A model generated the notes under the pieces. The model was given only the letters and a program-made list of their open reading frames with translations. It made no database searches and had not been told where the DNA came from. From Tigriopus japonicus (lineage: Eukaryota > Arthropoda > Copepoda > Harpacticoida > Harpacticidae): a stretch of 64,000 nt of DNA. Positions within the stretch are counted from its first letter, which is position 1, and each line of letters starts with the position of its first letter. The position numbers and the translations under genes are program-made. Below are positions 26,017 to 38,800 of this stretch, piece after piece. The DNA is taken from positions 2,488,871 through 2,552,870 of the forward strand of contig CM021313.1 of assembly GCA_010645155.1 (NCBI GenBank). The letters are read 5' to 3'.

Positions 26017-26392
26017 CTCTGTTGATGAATGATATAAATTTTCTTCTTTGTATCTTTTTTCGACACATTTGTCTTAAGAACCCCAGATAAGCCCAACTTA
26101 AGATTGGCAATCATTATTGGCGGAATCAACCAATTAGCCCTCTAGTGGTAACGGGCCCTCGCTCGGTCCCACTCACAGATGTGGTCCCACTCCATCCAGG
26201 CAATACAGTCCTCTTCTGGTTTGTTGTTTTTATTGCACTTCTCTTCATGCCAGTCAAAACAAAGCAACACAAGCACGTGGCCAAGAGATTTGGTCAAGAT
26301 CTCCCGTTATTAATTATCTATCCATCTCTCGCTAGGTCCGCCGTTCTCCATTGGCGTGGTGGATCCTCAGCCCCGTCCAGATCATATATATC

Positions 26393-28300
26393 ATGGTGGA
26401 ATTCTTCCCAATTGGACCTTGGCCCCTGGCACCCTCCGATAACGGCGGCGATCCTCTGACTCGGGAAGACCCAGGAGGCGATGCTTGCCTAGCCGTAGTC
26501 CCCGTGGGAAAGGAATTCCATCTGAAAGGCCGCTGCGCCGTGAGTGTGTGGAGTCCGGGCCACGGAATTCGAGTCCTAGGCTGGTCCATGACCCACCTCC
26601 AACCCGCTCAAATCGTGTCATCACCCCGCGGTTCCAGTCTCTTGGCCATCGAGGCCTTTGAGACCGTTGAAGAGTCCGCGAGAAAGCCCAGTCGGAAAAA
26701 AGTGAAGCCCAATGTGACCCCAGAGGCGGACCAAGACCCGATTCGGTGCCGTATTCGCTCCTTGATCTCCGCCGACAAACTCTCCGACGAAAGACTGGAC
26801 GCGCTCATCCCTCAAGCCGCATTAGTGTATTGTCAAGCCGTGAATTCAAAGTGGCAAGTCCGATTGGAAGCCACGCTGCCGCACGTCGTCAATATCTCCC
26901 TGTTTGGTCGAGATGCCCCCAATCCAACCCTCTCGTCTCGGGCCGCTTCAATCGTGGAAGCCGAAAAGCGGCTCAACGTGACCTTGCTTGAGCCGGGATC
27001 CGTGCATTCGTTTCGTTTATTCACGCCCCATCAGGAGTGGGATTCGATCTGGTCACTTCCTGACAAGAATCCGTCGAGTGAGTTATCCGTTTCTCAATTT
27101 AGACCGACAATAGAAGCGCTCCTCTAAAACGGTGTCCGTGCATATTTTGTCTTCAGGTTCCCCTCCACGGATCTTTGTGGCCGGAGGCAAAGGTGTGGGC
27201 AAATCCACGTTATCCAAATGGCTCTCCCATCGATTATTGAGTCACTATCCCAGAGTGGTTTGGGTTGATCTCGATCCCGGTCAATCCGAGCTCACTATAC
27301 CTGGTAACGAAATCTTGATCGAGCTAATGAAGCGATGGAAGTGCGATGAAGCAATCATTCGTTATTTTTCTCAGGATTTGTTTGCGTCTCGGTTCTGGAA
27401 TCGCCTCTTTTGGGACCCAACTTCACGCATCTAGATTGCCCGCTTCATGTCAGTTTTTTCGTTGGCGATATCGACGTCTGTAACGTGATGAAACGCTACA
27501 AAACTGCCTCACGCCTCATGGCCGCTATCCTTCACAAAGACAAAAGTCTGAACCAATACCCTTGGGTGATCAACAATTTAGGCTTCACCGGCTCGATTGG
27601 GCTCTCGATTTTACGTGATGCTTTGTTTACGTGGCGTCCGAGCATCCTCGCATCAATCACAAGTGTAAGTCAACGCAAGAACTATCCCACGGACCTGATG
27701 GCTTGGACGCGACAATTGGGTTTGCATCAAACCCGCGTTATTCGATTGCCGGCGGTGCCAGAGCGAACTTCCGCCGATTGGCAAGCCGATTCTCGTCCCA
27801 CCCAATGGGGCTTGCCTGAACCTAAGAAACTGCGAGAAATAGTGCTCCTGTCGTTTTTGGCACATTGGCCTCATCCTCTCAAGGAGATGGAACCGTATGT
27901 CATTTCATTGGACACCATTCGGGTGAACATTCTGGACCGAAATGTGGGTCCCAGTCAGCACTCTCGGGCTCAATATTTGTTTCGAATGAATGCGTCCATC
28001 GTGTCACTAGAGCGCGATCGATTGTCTTCAAATGATCCGGAAGGTAATCCCAGTCTCAGTTTAGGCGTGGGCATTATTCGTGGGATTGATGTTGAGCGTA
28101 ACGAAATTTACGTTGTGACCAATTTAAGTGATCAATCTGTGTTGGATACGATAAGTTGCATCACTGTTGGAATGATACGATTACCCGACTCCGTGTTTCT
28201 GGACCAATCCTCAAAACTTGGGCTACCCTATGTGGGTGGGACTCTTTTCCAAACCCCTTTATCTCAACCATGGATCAAGGGAGGACGTCCCCGGAATTAG
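26393..28300 (+). CDS. NOL9: NOL9/GRC3-type polynucleotide 5'-hydroxyl kinase
   Basis: Exons: 26393-27077, 27157-27303, 27375-28300; phases close to 585 aa. The enzyme phosphorylates 5'-OH RNA ends and acts in the nucleolus in pre-rRNA processing (ITS2 maturation with the LAS1 nuclease). Exon 2 gives the P-loop GGKGVGKST (residues 238-246) followed by VVWVDLDPGQSE, the Walker B-like signature of the Clp1/Grc3 family. The continuation TIPGFVCVS, then PLLGPNFTHL across the exon 2/3 junction, matches the family and confirms that 71-bp intron. The C-terminal half holds WVINNLGF and the long substrate-binding region up to GGRPRN. The start is the first in-frame ATG; an upstream in-frame TTG is not needed. 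The N-terminal 230 residues are the family's variable domain. Intron 1 (79 bp) and intron 2 have good GT-AG ends. Length is somewhat shorter than human NOL9 (about 700 aa). Confidence 0.88.
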
Positions 28301-28337
28301 AAGCGAACACTTTCGTACGGTTATAAAATTGTTGATA

Positions 28338-28343
28338 AATAAA
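28338..28343 (+). promoter_or_regulatory. AATAAA poly(A) signal for NOL9
   Basis: Canonical hexamer 38 bp after the NOL9 stop codon, within AT-rich DNA. Confidence 0.7.
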
Positions 28344-29404
28344 ATTGATGAATGATAATTTGAATACTTGTCAACAAAAGAGTCAAATTCAACTTCAAAC
28401 CTAACTCATCTCAAACCTTTTCTCGGCTGTCCCAGCTCCTATCAGGTCAAACCAAGTCTGTATTTTATTATTTGAAAAACTGCGATGCACACTATGATCT
28501 ATTTTTGTGCTACTTTTTAATGTGATATCATGGGCTATGTGTGACCTAACTACAACGCAACTTTTTGAAATATCTTCCCTCCTTTTCTGTTCAATCAGTG
28601 TTCTAAGTGGTAACAAGTAAGCTTGTCCCAGGAACTGAATATGCTAAAACCGAGATGAGACGAAAATGGTTGCTGAATTGTGGGCACAAGAGAAGATGGA
28701 ACAATCCAGAAAAGGATGAATTCATGTCTCTTAAAATCGAAGCATGAAGAGCCGGCCGACACCTTGGGGAACAAGAAGAGTCCTCAATTTATGGCCAATT
28801 ACATGATCGAAGAAAGGTCCTCATTTTTTTCCTTTTTCCACACACTCAACACTACGCCTGCTTATGTTTTGTTTTTGTTAAGGAGTCAGTATATCACTGA
28901 TCGAGGATGTTCCATGAAGGAAATTCCCGCTCCTTGCCACGTTTTTGTTGCAAATGGTATTTTTTGGGAATTGTAAGACGCTAAGTTTCGATTCCAAAAT
29001 GTTCAGTGTTTTGAAGGTGGCATTCAGCCGGGATCGAACCCCAGCACATCTGCTCGGCAAACGTACGCAGTACATCCTACGCCGTGCCTCACCCACACGT
29101 CTGCTTGTGTTAATAGACACTATGTATTTGGGTTATGGGGTTGTTCAACGAAAACGTTTGTTGATGACATTTCAGAGCAGAAGATCAGATCTTTAGAAAA
29201 CTAATCCTAATGCCCTGCGGTCTTTTTCTCATCCACTTCACTTTACGAATGAGAAAGGATGACACGACTCCAATTCTTACCCTGATGTAGGATAAGCAAA
29301 AATCATGGACACAAACTGGCAGAGATCCAAATTTCCCGATTTTGCCTTTCACCAGTTCAATAAAGTCAGCTCAAAACATTTCCTAAGTTAATCTTTGCTC
29401 AAAA
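28344..29404. other. Intergenic, holds a tRNA-like (SINE-type) fragment
   Basis: No coding exon is seen. The only recognisable piece is the tRNA-like segment at 29020-29110. The final 100 bp should include the SMYD4-like gene's promoter and leader, but no clear TATA or initiator stands out. Confidence 0.5.
29020..29110 (-). repeat. tRNA-like / SINE fragment
   Basis: On the minus strand CTGGGGTTCGATCCCGG forms a perfect T-arm (5-bp stem, 7-nt loop with the pol III B-box). Upstream GAGGCACGGCGTAGGATG has a weak A-box look. No acceptor stem pairs with the 3' side, so this is not a working tRNA. A tRNA-derived SINE remnant is likelier. Confidence 0.4.
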
Positions 29405-31421
29405 ATGACGGATACGTCCACTCTCCGACGCAATGGAAGTCACCAGACTATTCAATCAGACCACCGTGGTCAATTTGGCAACCTTTGGCGCCACGTTCAA
29501 AGCTTGAACTCGTACCCTCAAATCCTAATTGACTTCCAAGCCAAGACGTCCAATTACGAGCGGATCCGATATGCCTTACCATTCTTGGAGTGCGTGAAAT
29601 TGGTGCCCATTTTCAAGCTCAAAGACCCAACGTTGGCAGAAACTAATCGTCTGAAAGGAAACGAATTCTTTAAGAAGAAAGATTTTACCAATGCTATGCG
29701 ACTCTACAATACTTGCATTCTTAATGCACAACACGAATCGGACGTAAGTTACTGAGAAGCTCTAGACAGGCTTGAAACGTAGCTCATTTTCCTCACTTTA
29801 TTTCAACAGCCGGACAAAACGTTGAGCTTGGCCGTGGCCAATCGCTCCGCATGCTGGCTTCATGTGAATGAGCCTGAAATGGTTATTCGAGACATCCAAT
29901 ATGCCATTGCTATGGGCTACCCCGACAAACAAAAGTACAAGGTAAATTGTCATCTACACCCCGATAACAACCGAGGTAAAAAAAAAGAATCATCTTCAAT
30001 TTTTGTAGCTTTATCTTCGCTTGGCCAAAGCTCAAAGAAGTTTGGGACAGCTATCCAAAGCCCTGACCTCGCTCATGATTGCCAAATCAACCCTGACCGC
30101 TACCGAAGAAGGCAATATCAAAGTAGCAGCCTTAAAACAAATCATTCACGACCAGGAAGAAATCAAAGCCGAGACTGCTCATCTTGTCGAGATGAATGAT
30201 CGTTCCAAACATTCGACCCAATCTCAAGAGCCACCTTCGTCAGAGGCCAAGGAAATCGAGGGTCGAATTCGAGTTGACTTTGATGCCAACGTCGGTCGAC
30301 ATATTGTAGCTGATACTGATCTGGAAGTCGGCGATATGATTCTGCAAGAGCCTCCCTACGCTTCTGCTCTTTATCCCGAGCAATTTGGGTCGCACTGTCA
30401 GGAGTGCTTCCAGCCCTTGAAGGCCTTCATTCCCTGCCGAACTTGCAGTGGAGTGGCATTTTGCTCGGCAGAATGCGCTCAAAAGGGTGAGGTGTATCAT
30501 AGCGTGGAATGTCAATTCGCCGAGGCATTAAGGGGGTTTGGATGTAGCCAAGTAGCGCGTTTAGCCCTCCGAATGATCTCGCAGCGAAAATTTCATGACA
30601 TGATGGCCTTGAAGATGCAGCTTCAAACGGTCAAGACCGACCAAGAGACTCCCTGTAATTTGGACCCGTATGTTCAAGTGTACAACTTGTCCGGCAATGA
30701 AGACCAACGAGAGACTGATGACCAATTGGAGAGAGCTCTAATGGCCTGCCTTTTGCTACAGACCCTAGAAAAAGGCGGCTATTTCCCCGCCCATTTTTCT
30801 GATTTTGAGTACGTGTTCATCGGCTCGCTTTTGTTACGCAATCTTCAAGTGTTGCAATTCAACGCTCACGAAGTCTACGAGATTCTCCGACAAGACCTTG
30901 TCAGTTTGACCCCGAGTAAGAGTCATCAAATTGCATTGGCCATTTATCCGAGGGCCTCTTATTTCAACCACTCATGTCATGGAGAAGTGGGTCGATTTTT
31001 CACGGGCAAAACGATGGGTCTCCGCGTCCTCAGGCCAATCAAGAAAGGCCAGGAAATTCACGACAATTACGGCCCCACTTTCTACTTAAAAGCTTTCAAT
31101 GAGCGCCGTAGGGAGCTTGACGCTCGTTATTGGTTCCAATGCGGATGTACTCCATGTCTGGAGAATTGGCCGTTGTTGGCTCGCTTGCCCAAGGCCAAAC
31201 CCGACCAAGAAGTTGAGAACGCCTTTCAAAACGGATGTGAACATATGAAAAATGGCCAGGTTGAATCAGCCATCAGCGAGTTCGCTAAGGTGATGCATCA
31301 GGAACGCAAGCTTTCAGAGATGAAAATGCCCTCGCAAGGTTACATCAAAGCCGAAGATAAGATACGAACTTGCATTTCAAATTGTGGCAAAGCCGTGTTT
31401 ATTCAAAAAATGCTCAAATGA
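29405..31421 (+). CDS. SMYD4: SMYD4-like TPR-MYND-SET protein lysine methyltransferase
   Basis: Exons: 29405-29743, 29810-29941, 30009-31421; all phase 0, 627 aa. The order is a helical TPR-type N-terminus (residues 75-230, with NRLKGNEFFKKKDFTNAMRLY typical of a TPR), the first SET segment (from about 238, GRIRVDFDANVGRHIVA), a MYND zinc finger at 287-325 (CxxC, CxxC, CxxxC, HxxxC) splitting the SET domain, then the SET core with NHSC at 477-480, DNYG shortly after, and a post-SET cysteine cluster (CGCTPC). That order and the N-terminal TPRs match SMYD4 more than SMYD1-3, whose TPR-like repeats are C-terminal. SMYDs transfer methyl groups from SAM to protein lysines, in nucleus or cytoplasm; the SMYD4 substrate is not deducible here. 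It is shorter than human SMYD4 (about 800 aa). No AATAAA is obvious close after the stop. Confidence 0.88.
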
Positions 31422-31982
31422 ACAAGACGTTTACCAGATTATCAGGTCGCGAACCCACTCTTCCAGACTTAACTCTTCTAATTTGCGTGAAGTTAAATCT
31501 ATCATTTCCTTGGGCCTTGAGATTTCATCACAACTCGACCCGCGATTGAGGTTTGAGGCTCACATTTCGGACTTCAAATCCCTTCAACTTCATGAGCAAG
31601 TTGAGCTCTGTTCGAGTCAAACCCGAGATATCCATCCGTTCTAATTCTAAGTGATTAGAATCCGAGAAAATCAATTCTGGCGATTTCTGACCGGGTACTT
31701 TGTGGACGGCAGTTCCCTGGTACAAAGTTTGAAAGTCCTCCTCGATGAACATTTTGATTTCAGGGAGCTTTTTTAAGCGTCATCCTCCACAAGATGCGAT
31801 GGTGGCGAAAGATATGGTTGGCACAACGTTCTTTTCACTCTCCTTGTCATCAAGGTTGACAGCCCACGTGATGGCCAAAGTCCACGAAGCAAGCAAAAAT
31901 GGCCAAAGAAGGATCCTTCTCATGACTGAAAATTCATTTCTCAGCTCGGCACATTTTTGCCGTGCATCTTCTCGAGTATTGA
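31422..31982. other. 3' flank of the SMYD4-like gene
   Basis: Contains small frames on both strands without protein character. Probably includes the 3' UTR; no strong poly(A) signal found. Confidence 0.4.
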
Positions 31983-32423
31983 GTTACAACTCGCTAGCTT
32001 TCTCCGACAAAATGTGAGTGAAAGGAAAGGAGGAGGAAGAGAAGGAGGACTTGAGGTTCCACGGCTTAACTACCACCAAAGTGCTGCCTGAATCAGGGGG
32101 TATTTTGTCTTTTAGATCAAGTGCACGAGATGTAGTTAGAAACATGCGCCGACCTGTTAGGTAACGTGATGACTGATGAGTGATCAATACCGGAAAAAGT
32201 TAATCGATTGCTACATACTGTAGCTGTTTGGTCGAATAATGGACAAAATTCCGGCAAATAATAAAAGAAATAGAAAATCAGAGAAAACTTTCATCTTGCT
32301 TCATCCTGGAAAAACACTCAAAGTAGGAAGGTGATAGATACTACACTGATACTAAAATACTAAAGCCCTGTCGTAATTTTGATTCAAAATATTTCAGTAA
32401 TGTTAGAATGTATTTGAACGATT
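31983..32423 (+). repeat. Direct duplicate, left copy (ends at the gap)
   Basis: Begins GTTACAACTCGCTAGC and runs to GTATTTGAACGATT, where the N run starts. About 98% identical to 33160-33594. Seen differences: one inserted G, an ACTGATG insertion in this copy, and a few substitutions. Confidence 0.95.
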
Positions 32424-32980
32424 NNNNNNNNNNNNNNNNNNNNNNNNNNNNNNNNNNNNNNNNNNNNNNNNNNNNNNNNNNNNNNNNNNNNNNNNNNNNN
32501 NNNNNNNNNNNNNNNNNNNNNNNNNNNNNNNNNNNNNNNNNNNNNNNNNNNNNNNNNNNNNNNNNNNNNNNNNNNNNNNNNNNNNNNNNNNNNNNNNNNN
32601 NNNNNNNNNNNNNNNNNNNNNNNNNNNNNNNNNNNNNNNNNNNNNNNNNNNNNNNNNNNNNNNNNNNNNNNNNNNNNNNNNNNNNNNNNNNNNNNNNNNN
32701 NNNNNNNNNNNNNNNNNNNNNNNNNNNNNNNNNNNNNNNNNNNNNNNNNNNNNNNNNNNNNNNNNNNNNNNNNNNNNNNNNNNNNNNNNNNNNNNNNNNN
32801 NNNNNNNNNNNNNNNNNNNNNNNNNNNNNNNNNNNNNNNNNNNNNNNNNNNNNNNNNNNNNNNNNNNNNNNNNNNNNNNNNNNNNNNNNNNNNNNNNNNN
32901 NNNNNNNNNNNNNNNNNNNNNNNNNNNNNNNNNNNNNNNNNNNNNNNNNNNNNNNNNNNNNNNNNNNNNNNNNNNNNNNN
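32424..32980. other. Assembly gap, 557 N
   Basis: A run of N lying between two near-identical copies. Its length may be an estimate. Confidence 1.
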
Positions 32981-33159
32981 AATCCTAAACAAACTCAACG
33001 TACCGTACGTACTTTGTTCTTGACGCGAGCGAACGTCGTTTCTTCTGAGCACGCGGTCGCCCTGAGTTTTTGAAGCTAGCGCAGCTAGGCCAAGTGGTGT
33101 CACTTTTCTCTCGCCGACGGTACGGGCCAATGCGACATCTAGTCATTATATGATCTGTG

Positions 33160-33594
33160 GTTACAACTCGCTAGCTTTCTCCGACAAAATGTGAGTGAAA
33201 GGAAAGGAGGAGGAAGAGAAGGAGGACTTGAGGTTCCACGGGCTTAACTACCACCAAAGTGCTGCCTGAATCAGGGGGTATTTTGTCTTTTAGATCAAGT
33301 GCATGAGATGTAGTTAGAAACATGCGCCGACCTGTTAGGTAACGTGATGAGTGATCAATACCGGAAAAAGTTAATCGATTGCTACATACTGTAGCTGTTT
33401 GGTCGAATAATGGACAAAATTGTGGCAAATAATAAAAGAAATAGAAAATCAGAGAAAACTTTCATCTTGCTTCATCCTGGAAAAATACTCAAAGTAGGAA
33501 GGTGATAGATACTACACTGATACTAAAATACTAAAGCCCTGTCGTAATTTTGATTCAAAATATTTCAGTAATGTTAGAATGTATTTGAACGATT
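33160..33594 (+). repeat. Direct duplicate, right copy
   Basis: Matches 31983-32423 from GTTACAACTCGCTAGC to GAACGATT, then continues into unique sequence (TAACATGTACTAGG). The left copy stops at exactly the point where this copy becomes unique, which is what an assembler break at a repeat produces. Confidence 0.95.
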
Positions 33595-33913
33595 TAACAT
33601 GTACTAGGTTAGGCACCCTTGAAAATCCTGTTTGATATGATGTCGACCAAATTGGAGGGTGTGGACGGCTCAAAGTTTTCCGCAATATCAGGGAAGTCTA
33701 TTCTTTACCTAAAAGTTAATGGGCTCTTGAATTATGACGGACAATAAAATTTCAATTGCATTTTAGCTGGCAGTGTTGACACAGAACTCGCCTTTCTCCA
33801 GGACCTTGTAATATATGATTCTTGTTATTTATTGGTTTTTGTGGTTTGAAGCGAGGCAGAATTCTGCATGAAGAAAACGCCTGACGTTAAAGCAAGACTC
33901 GCTGTTCCAACAA

Positions 33914-34171
33914 TAGGTCGGTTGTTGAGGTAGTTTTGAAGTATGGTAGAAGCATATCTAGAAGCATAAAAGAAGCATGAACGAAGCATATGAGGTGAAG
34001 TAGAAATAACCATGCTAGATCAAGTTTCGCTACATAAGCCGCGATTGAAAAACGCAGCCTTTGTAGCGAAACTTGATTGAGCATGGTTATTTCTACTCCA
34101 TTTGATGTGCTTCTTTCGTACTTCTAACTATGCTTCTACTATATTTCCAAACTGCCTCAACAACCGACCTA
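33914..34171. repeat. Long hairpin: arms of about 115-120 bp, loop of about 23 nt
   Basis: The left arm 33914-34036 starts TAGGTCGGTTGTTGAGG and ends AGTTTCGCTACA. The right arm 34060-34171 is its reverse complement with scattered mismatches (TGTAGCGAAACTTGAT at the start, CCTCAACAACCGACCTA at the end). Internally GTAGAAATAACCATGCT pairs perfectly. No coding capacity. It is either a MITE or a source of long hairpin RNA. Confidence 0.85.
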
Positions 34172-35879
34172 GTGACGCTTGAACCGGGGAGGTTAAAAGA
34201 CATTCGTAATACAATTCTGCAGACTTAGAGCAGACCAATTTGCAGATGATTTGTCCATCTTCAATTTGGAAAAAAAGTCCCTTTACCAACATTCGTAAAC
34301 ATTTTCTTCCCTATCTAAAACCCCCCATTAGATTTGATCATGCTCATGCTCAATGCGATCATACTCATACTCAGTTTTTGTTCCGGTTCCTGATTTCTTA
34401 AGTGAGTCAATCCACGAACACTTTAAGCCTGCTATTCTTTTTATTTTTGACGCATAAAAAAGGTGTGAAGTACGTGACAAGTTCGAAACAGAAATGGGAA
34501 TGGATGCACAATGTACCAGTAGAAACAAACCACACACACAACTCAATCACGGCCTGAGAAGAGAGGTAGGTCTGTACTGGTCCATTTGGAACACTAATCT
34601 TGATTACACTTCTGCAATCCAAACTAGACATGACTAAAAAAATCACTCTCATCTCAAATAATGCTCAAGTAGCGAGTCAACCAGGCGTTCATTGGCCAAT
34701 GTTAATGCAATTAATCCAACTCCGTCCCCTGCAGAATACATTGTAGATAGCCTGTCTTTCTATGAAACCAATGATTGGAAGGGTTCCTTCCGTTCAGAAC
34801 CGACTTGGGGAAATGAGACTGGTGCCAAACGACGTCAAAAAGGGCCTTCTGCTAGTTTCACTGTTATTTTCCTTCCCCCTCCTCTTCTTCTTATCCTTCC
34901 CTTCGTTTGCCAGATCATCAGATGTGAAGGCCATCCCAGAACATGGCCTGTTGCTTCTTCGCTTATGGGATGTCTTATCATGTCCCAGCTTTTCCTAAAG
35001 CATTTTTATGGCAATCGGTAAAATTCACGCAAAATTAAAAAAAAACTAGACTAGGAGCGGAAGAGCAACACAAATCTCGCTTCTAGAGAGTCCTTTCCTC
35101 AACCTCGTAAGTTCAATTCACGGTACGAGAGTCTGAAGACCAGAACCGATCCAGGTCAGAGGCCTTGTTCCTTCTGGATTCAAGGCAGTCACAAAAACTG
35201 CGATCCTTCGTCTTCCTCCCGCGTTCCCTTATTCCGTCAGTGAACGACTTCCTTTCCTTGTAGCGCACGCAAGGCCAAACCGAGAGCTTGCTAGCACCTC
35301 TCGCTTGAAAAAGAGATCCACCAGCAGAACAACCACGACTGGTAGGTGCGTTGAAGCCCGATACCCACTGATGACCGGGGAACTATCCACCGAGAGCCTC
35401 AGAGAAAGTCATGGAAGGAGCTCAAGCACACAAGGGACCGTCAGACACAAGAGAGACACTCAAAGGGAAACAGAGAGTGAGCATGTTGGCTTGCCTATTC
35501 TCCATGAGACATTGGTCCTTCTACACCGTGGTTCTGTGGGCTTGCTTGCTTCAGAGCAGAGGACGAATCATCATTGTAATGTGTGCCAAGTTATACCCGC
35601 GAGAGGAAACCAGAAGGCTGGTATTGATTGGTTAGCCCCTGCCGGCCGGACAGCCTTGGGACCGTGGTCATTACAGTAGCCTTAAGACTGAGTTCGACTT
35701 GGTGGAAATGAGCCTCAAAATGAGCAGATATGGCAGCATCCTACTTATGTAGTGGGGCACGCGACACATTTCCTAGGCTTAGACGGGGGATCCTCCAGTG
35801 CTACAAGAGTTGAGCGAGTGGGTCAATCAAGCATTGGACCATGATTTGTCATTGGTAGGTGATCTCCCCTTGCTTCAAA
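34172..35879. other. Upstream region of the SYD-1 gene, no coding recognised
   Basis: Frames at 34692-35021 and 35305-35679 are low-complexity or lack recognisable features. The GC-richer part from about 35090 on is a plausible promoter and 5' leader of the gene starting at 35880, perhaps with leader introns that cannot be seen. Confidence 0.45.
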
Positions 35880-38800
35880 ATGTTGTGCTGTGGTCGTGAA
35901 AAGGATTCCGGGAGGGACATGAAGTCCGCGCAAAACACGCCCTCCCGACAACCAATGAACATGCCCTACCCGCCACAACAGAAGCCGCAACCTCAACCCG
36001 GTTTGGCACCGCCCCCGTTGAGCCAGTCCATCCGCCACCCAGGAATGATGCCCATAGCACAAATGAACAACAGTTTTGACGATCAGGGGAAAAAGGTGAA
36101 TTGTTGAATTTCAGGTTCATTTTGTCTTGGAGAAGAACTTTTCTTAAGTTACTTACCATTTTCTCCTCAGCCAAGCGGAATATCCGAAGAGGTTTTCCGT
36201 CAGTTGGAAACGGTACAAAATCGCTATGATTCTACGACTGCAGAAGCCTTTCGGATGGTCCAGAAATCAGGGGAAATGGTCGTTCGAACTTTGGATCCCA
36301 GGCAATTCATTCGCTTAGCAAGTGAAACTGCCCCCAAAATCAACATTGACACAAACGTAAGTGCCATGAGTGTGGATCAAGAACGCAATTGAATGTTTTA
36401 TTGCAACTGCTTTCAATTTTAGGACCCCGATTCCGTCACCACATTTGTGGAGATTGTCAAACGACCGGGTCAAACTCTTGGTCTGTACATTCGTGAGGGC
36501 AACGGAATTGATCGCACAGACGGGGTATTCATTTCGCGAATCGCAATTGATAGTGCCGTGTATAGCAGTGGTTGTCTCCAATTGGGAGATGAAATTTTGG
36601 CAGTGAATCTCGTGGATGTCACACGAATGAGTCTCGATGACGTAGTGATAATTATGAGCATCCCCAGACGTCTCGTTTTGACAACAAGACGATCTCGCAT
36701 TCGAGGTTATTTGGGCAACGGTCAAAACGGAGGGTTTGTGGACAGTGGGAAAGCTACTCCACCTGTGGTAGTCTACAAAGGAGACCGAAATGACTTGGGA
36801 ACGTATCATCGAGGCGATTACGACAATAATCCAGCAGACTCTCCTCGAGGACGTGATTATATGCCTTATAGAGATTCGAGAACCCTTACCTGGGATCGAA
36901 ATCCCAAACCTGATCGAAATGATCCCAAGTATTTCCCTGTCAACAGCCTTCCCCGTCAAAGTGTTCCTCCCAATGGTCGGACCGTGGGGAATGGAGCCCG
37001 TCCCTATGTTGGCAATGCAGTAAACGACACCTACCTTCCCAGTGGACGAACGGACGATTCCTCAGTGATGCCCCCTCCAATGCGTGAGCTCAATACAGGT
37101 TATCCTCCAATGGAAACCAGATACATATCCAACTCAAATGATAATGGATATGGGTACACCGGTCCGGCTGTAGTTCCCCCCGACTACAATAACTATGGTG
37201 CTGAAGACGATCCAAGCTTGCCTGGGCGGGGACAACGACTCCTTCAACGGATGGGAAGCGATCCCTCGGCCCATTACTCAAACTCAATGGGTCGTCACTC
37301 AGTCTCGAGTCCCTCCGGTGGGAGGCGAGCAAATACCTTGCAGTATCCGTCACGACATCAGTATTCAAGAGGATCTCTCGGATCTGCACAACCTCGTTCT
37401 CGTAATTACTCTGGCTTTGATTATGCGTCGGACACCGAGGCATTGCAATCCCCGGGCATGTCTATGCGGATGTCTCGAACTGCTGGACGGGGTTTCCCGG
37501 TGTCATCTACTAGGTCCAGTTCTTTGCCACGCACCTTCCAACGGGAAGCCTTGCTGAGACATCCGGAACTGAGCATGGAAATGGATCGTCTCATTCCTGA
37601 TCCAGGAAATCTCTCTGGATTATCAACTGATGATCAACTAAGTGACCCTGGAGCTAATTCGGCCCCTGAATCGATTGTTACTGCCAGGAGAAGAGGTAAG
37701 AATCTCACATAGGGCAATTGAAGTGTGACTTTGTTGTGCCTTTTTATGGCACGAGAGCGTCGACATCTGCCCCGGCTTGCTCGAACTGTGCATGTACTTG
37801 AAAAGACAAAAATTCAGCATTTCTCAAGCAAATGTGCCAAACTTGCAACATAATTTCCTATTTGATGTAGCTAAACTATCATTACATTGCTAGAACAAGT
37901 CAATGCAACATATTTTGCACAATTTCTTGCATTATGTCTAGTTTTGTCTCTTTGGAAGTGCATGCATAGTGCAAGTTGGTCGTGGCAGATGTCGACGCTC
38001 TCGCTCCATGAAAAGACACAACAAAGCCACACTTCAATTGCCCTATTGTCTTCGAAAGATTTTGTTTCGAAAGATTTCTATTGAATTAGAAAAAGAACAT
38101 TCAAAATATAGTGCAATCCATTTGGATCAAGCACTAGGGTTTTTATTCAAAACCATTCTCTAATGTTCAAGAAAAATTGAGTGTCTTGATGTCGAATGCA
38201 AAGTCTAGTTTCTTAGCCCCGTTTTCGAAATATAGTACTTCTTCTACCAATTGCCAAGAGTATTTTTACTTTTTGAAAAATAAAGCTTAGCTGATTGTTC
38301 GGTTGAAATGTTTTATTGGTTTGCCAATTTCCTCTAATCATAATTTGCAAATTTCTGAGCACCGAAACAAAAAATGAAAGCCATTGGGTGAGAAATAGTG
38401 ATGGGTTTTTAATGGAACATTGAACAAACTTTCGGCTATGTGAGTAAAAGTTACAGAAGATCGTCTAAGTTATTTTTGAGCACCCAAAGATTTCAGTGAT
38501 TTTTGAAAACAATAGAAGAAAATCTATCTATCTTCATTACAGCATTGAAACATCAACAATATTTTTACTTTATTCAAGTAAAAATTTATTTATTCTTATG
38601 GTTGTTTGAGTAAGTCAAAGTTTTTGTCCGCTCAGCCTGGTCGAGAGAGACAACCGTTACAACCAACAGTTGTCGGTTTTTTGCGAAACCTAACTAAACC
38701 TTCTCAAATTCCTCGATGCACGAAATGGATAATCTCGCAAGGAATTGGAAGGGCATACCAAATGACTTTTTTCAATATTCAAATATTCCATTGCTAGAAC

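Noticed and set aside
29020..29110. Functional tRNA gene
   Set aside because: Only the T-arm is intact; the acceptor stem does not pair and there is no clear D-arm or anticodon arm.
32384..33130. Frames running through the N run
   Set aside because: They consist mostly of undetermined residues; no evidence.
31983..33594. LTR retrotransposon with the duplicates as LTRs
   Set aside because: No TG...CA ends, primer-binding site or coding sequence is visible, and the break at the gap is better explained by assembly or tandem duplication.
36315..36959. 214-codon minus-strand frame
   Set aside because: Antisense to the SYD-1 PDZ-coding exon; no domain of its own.
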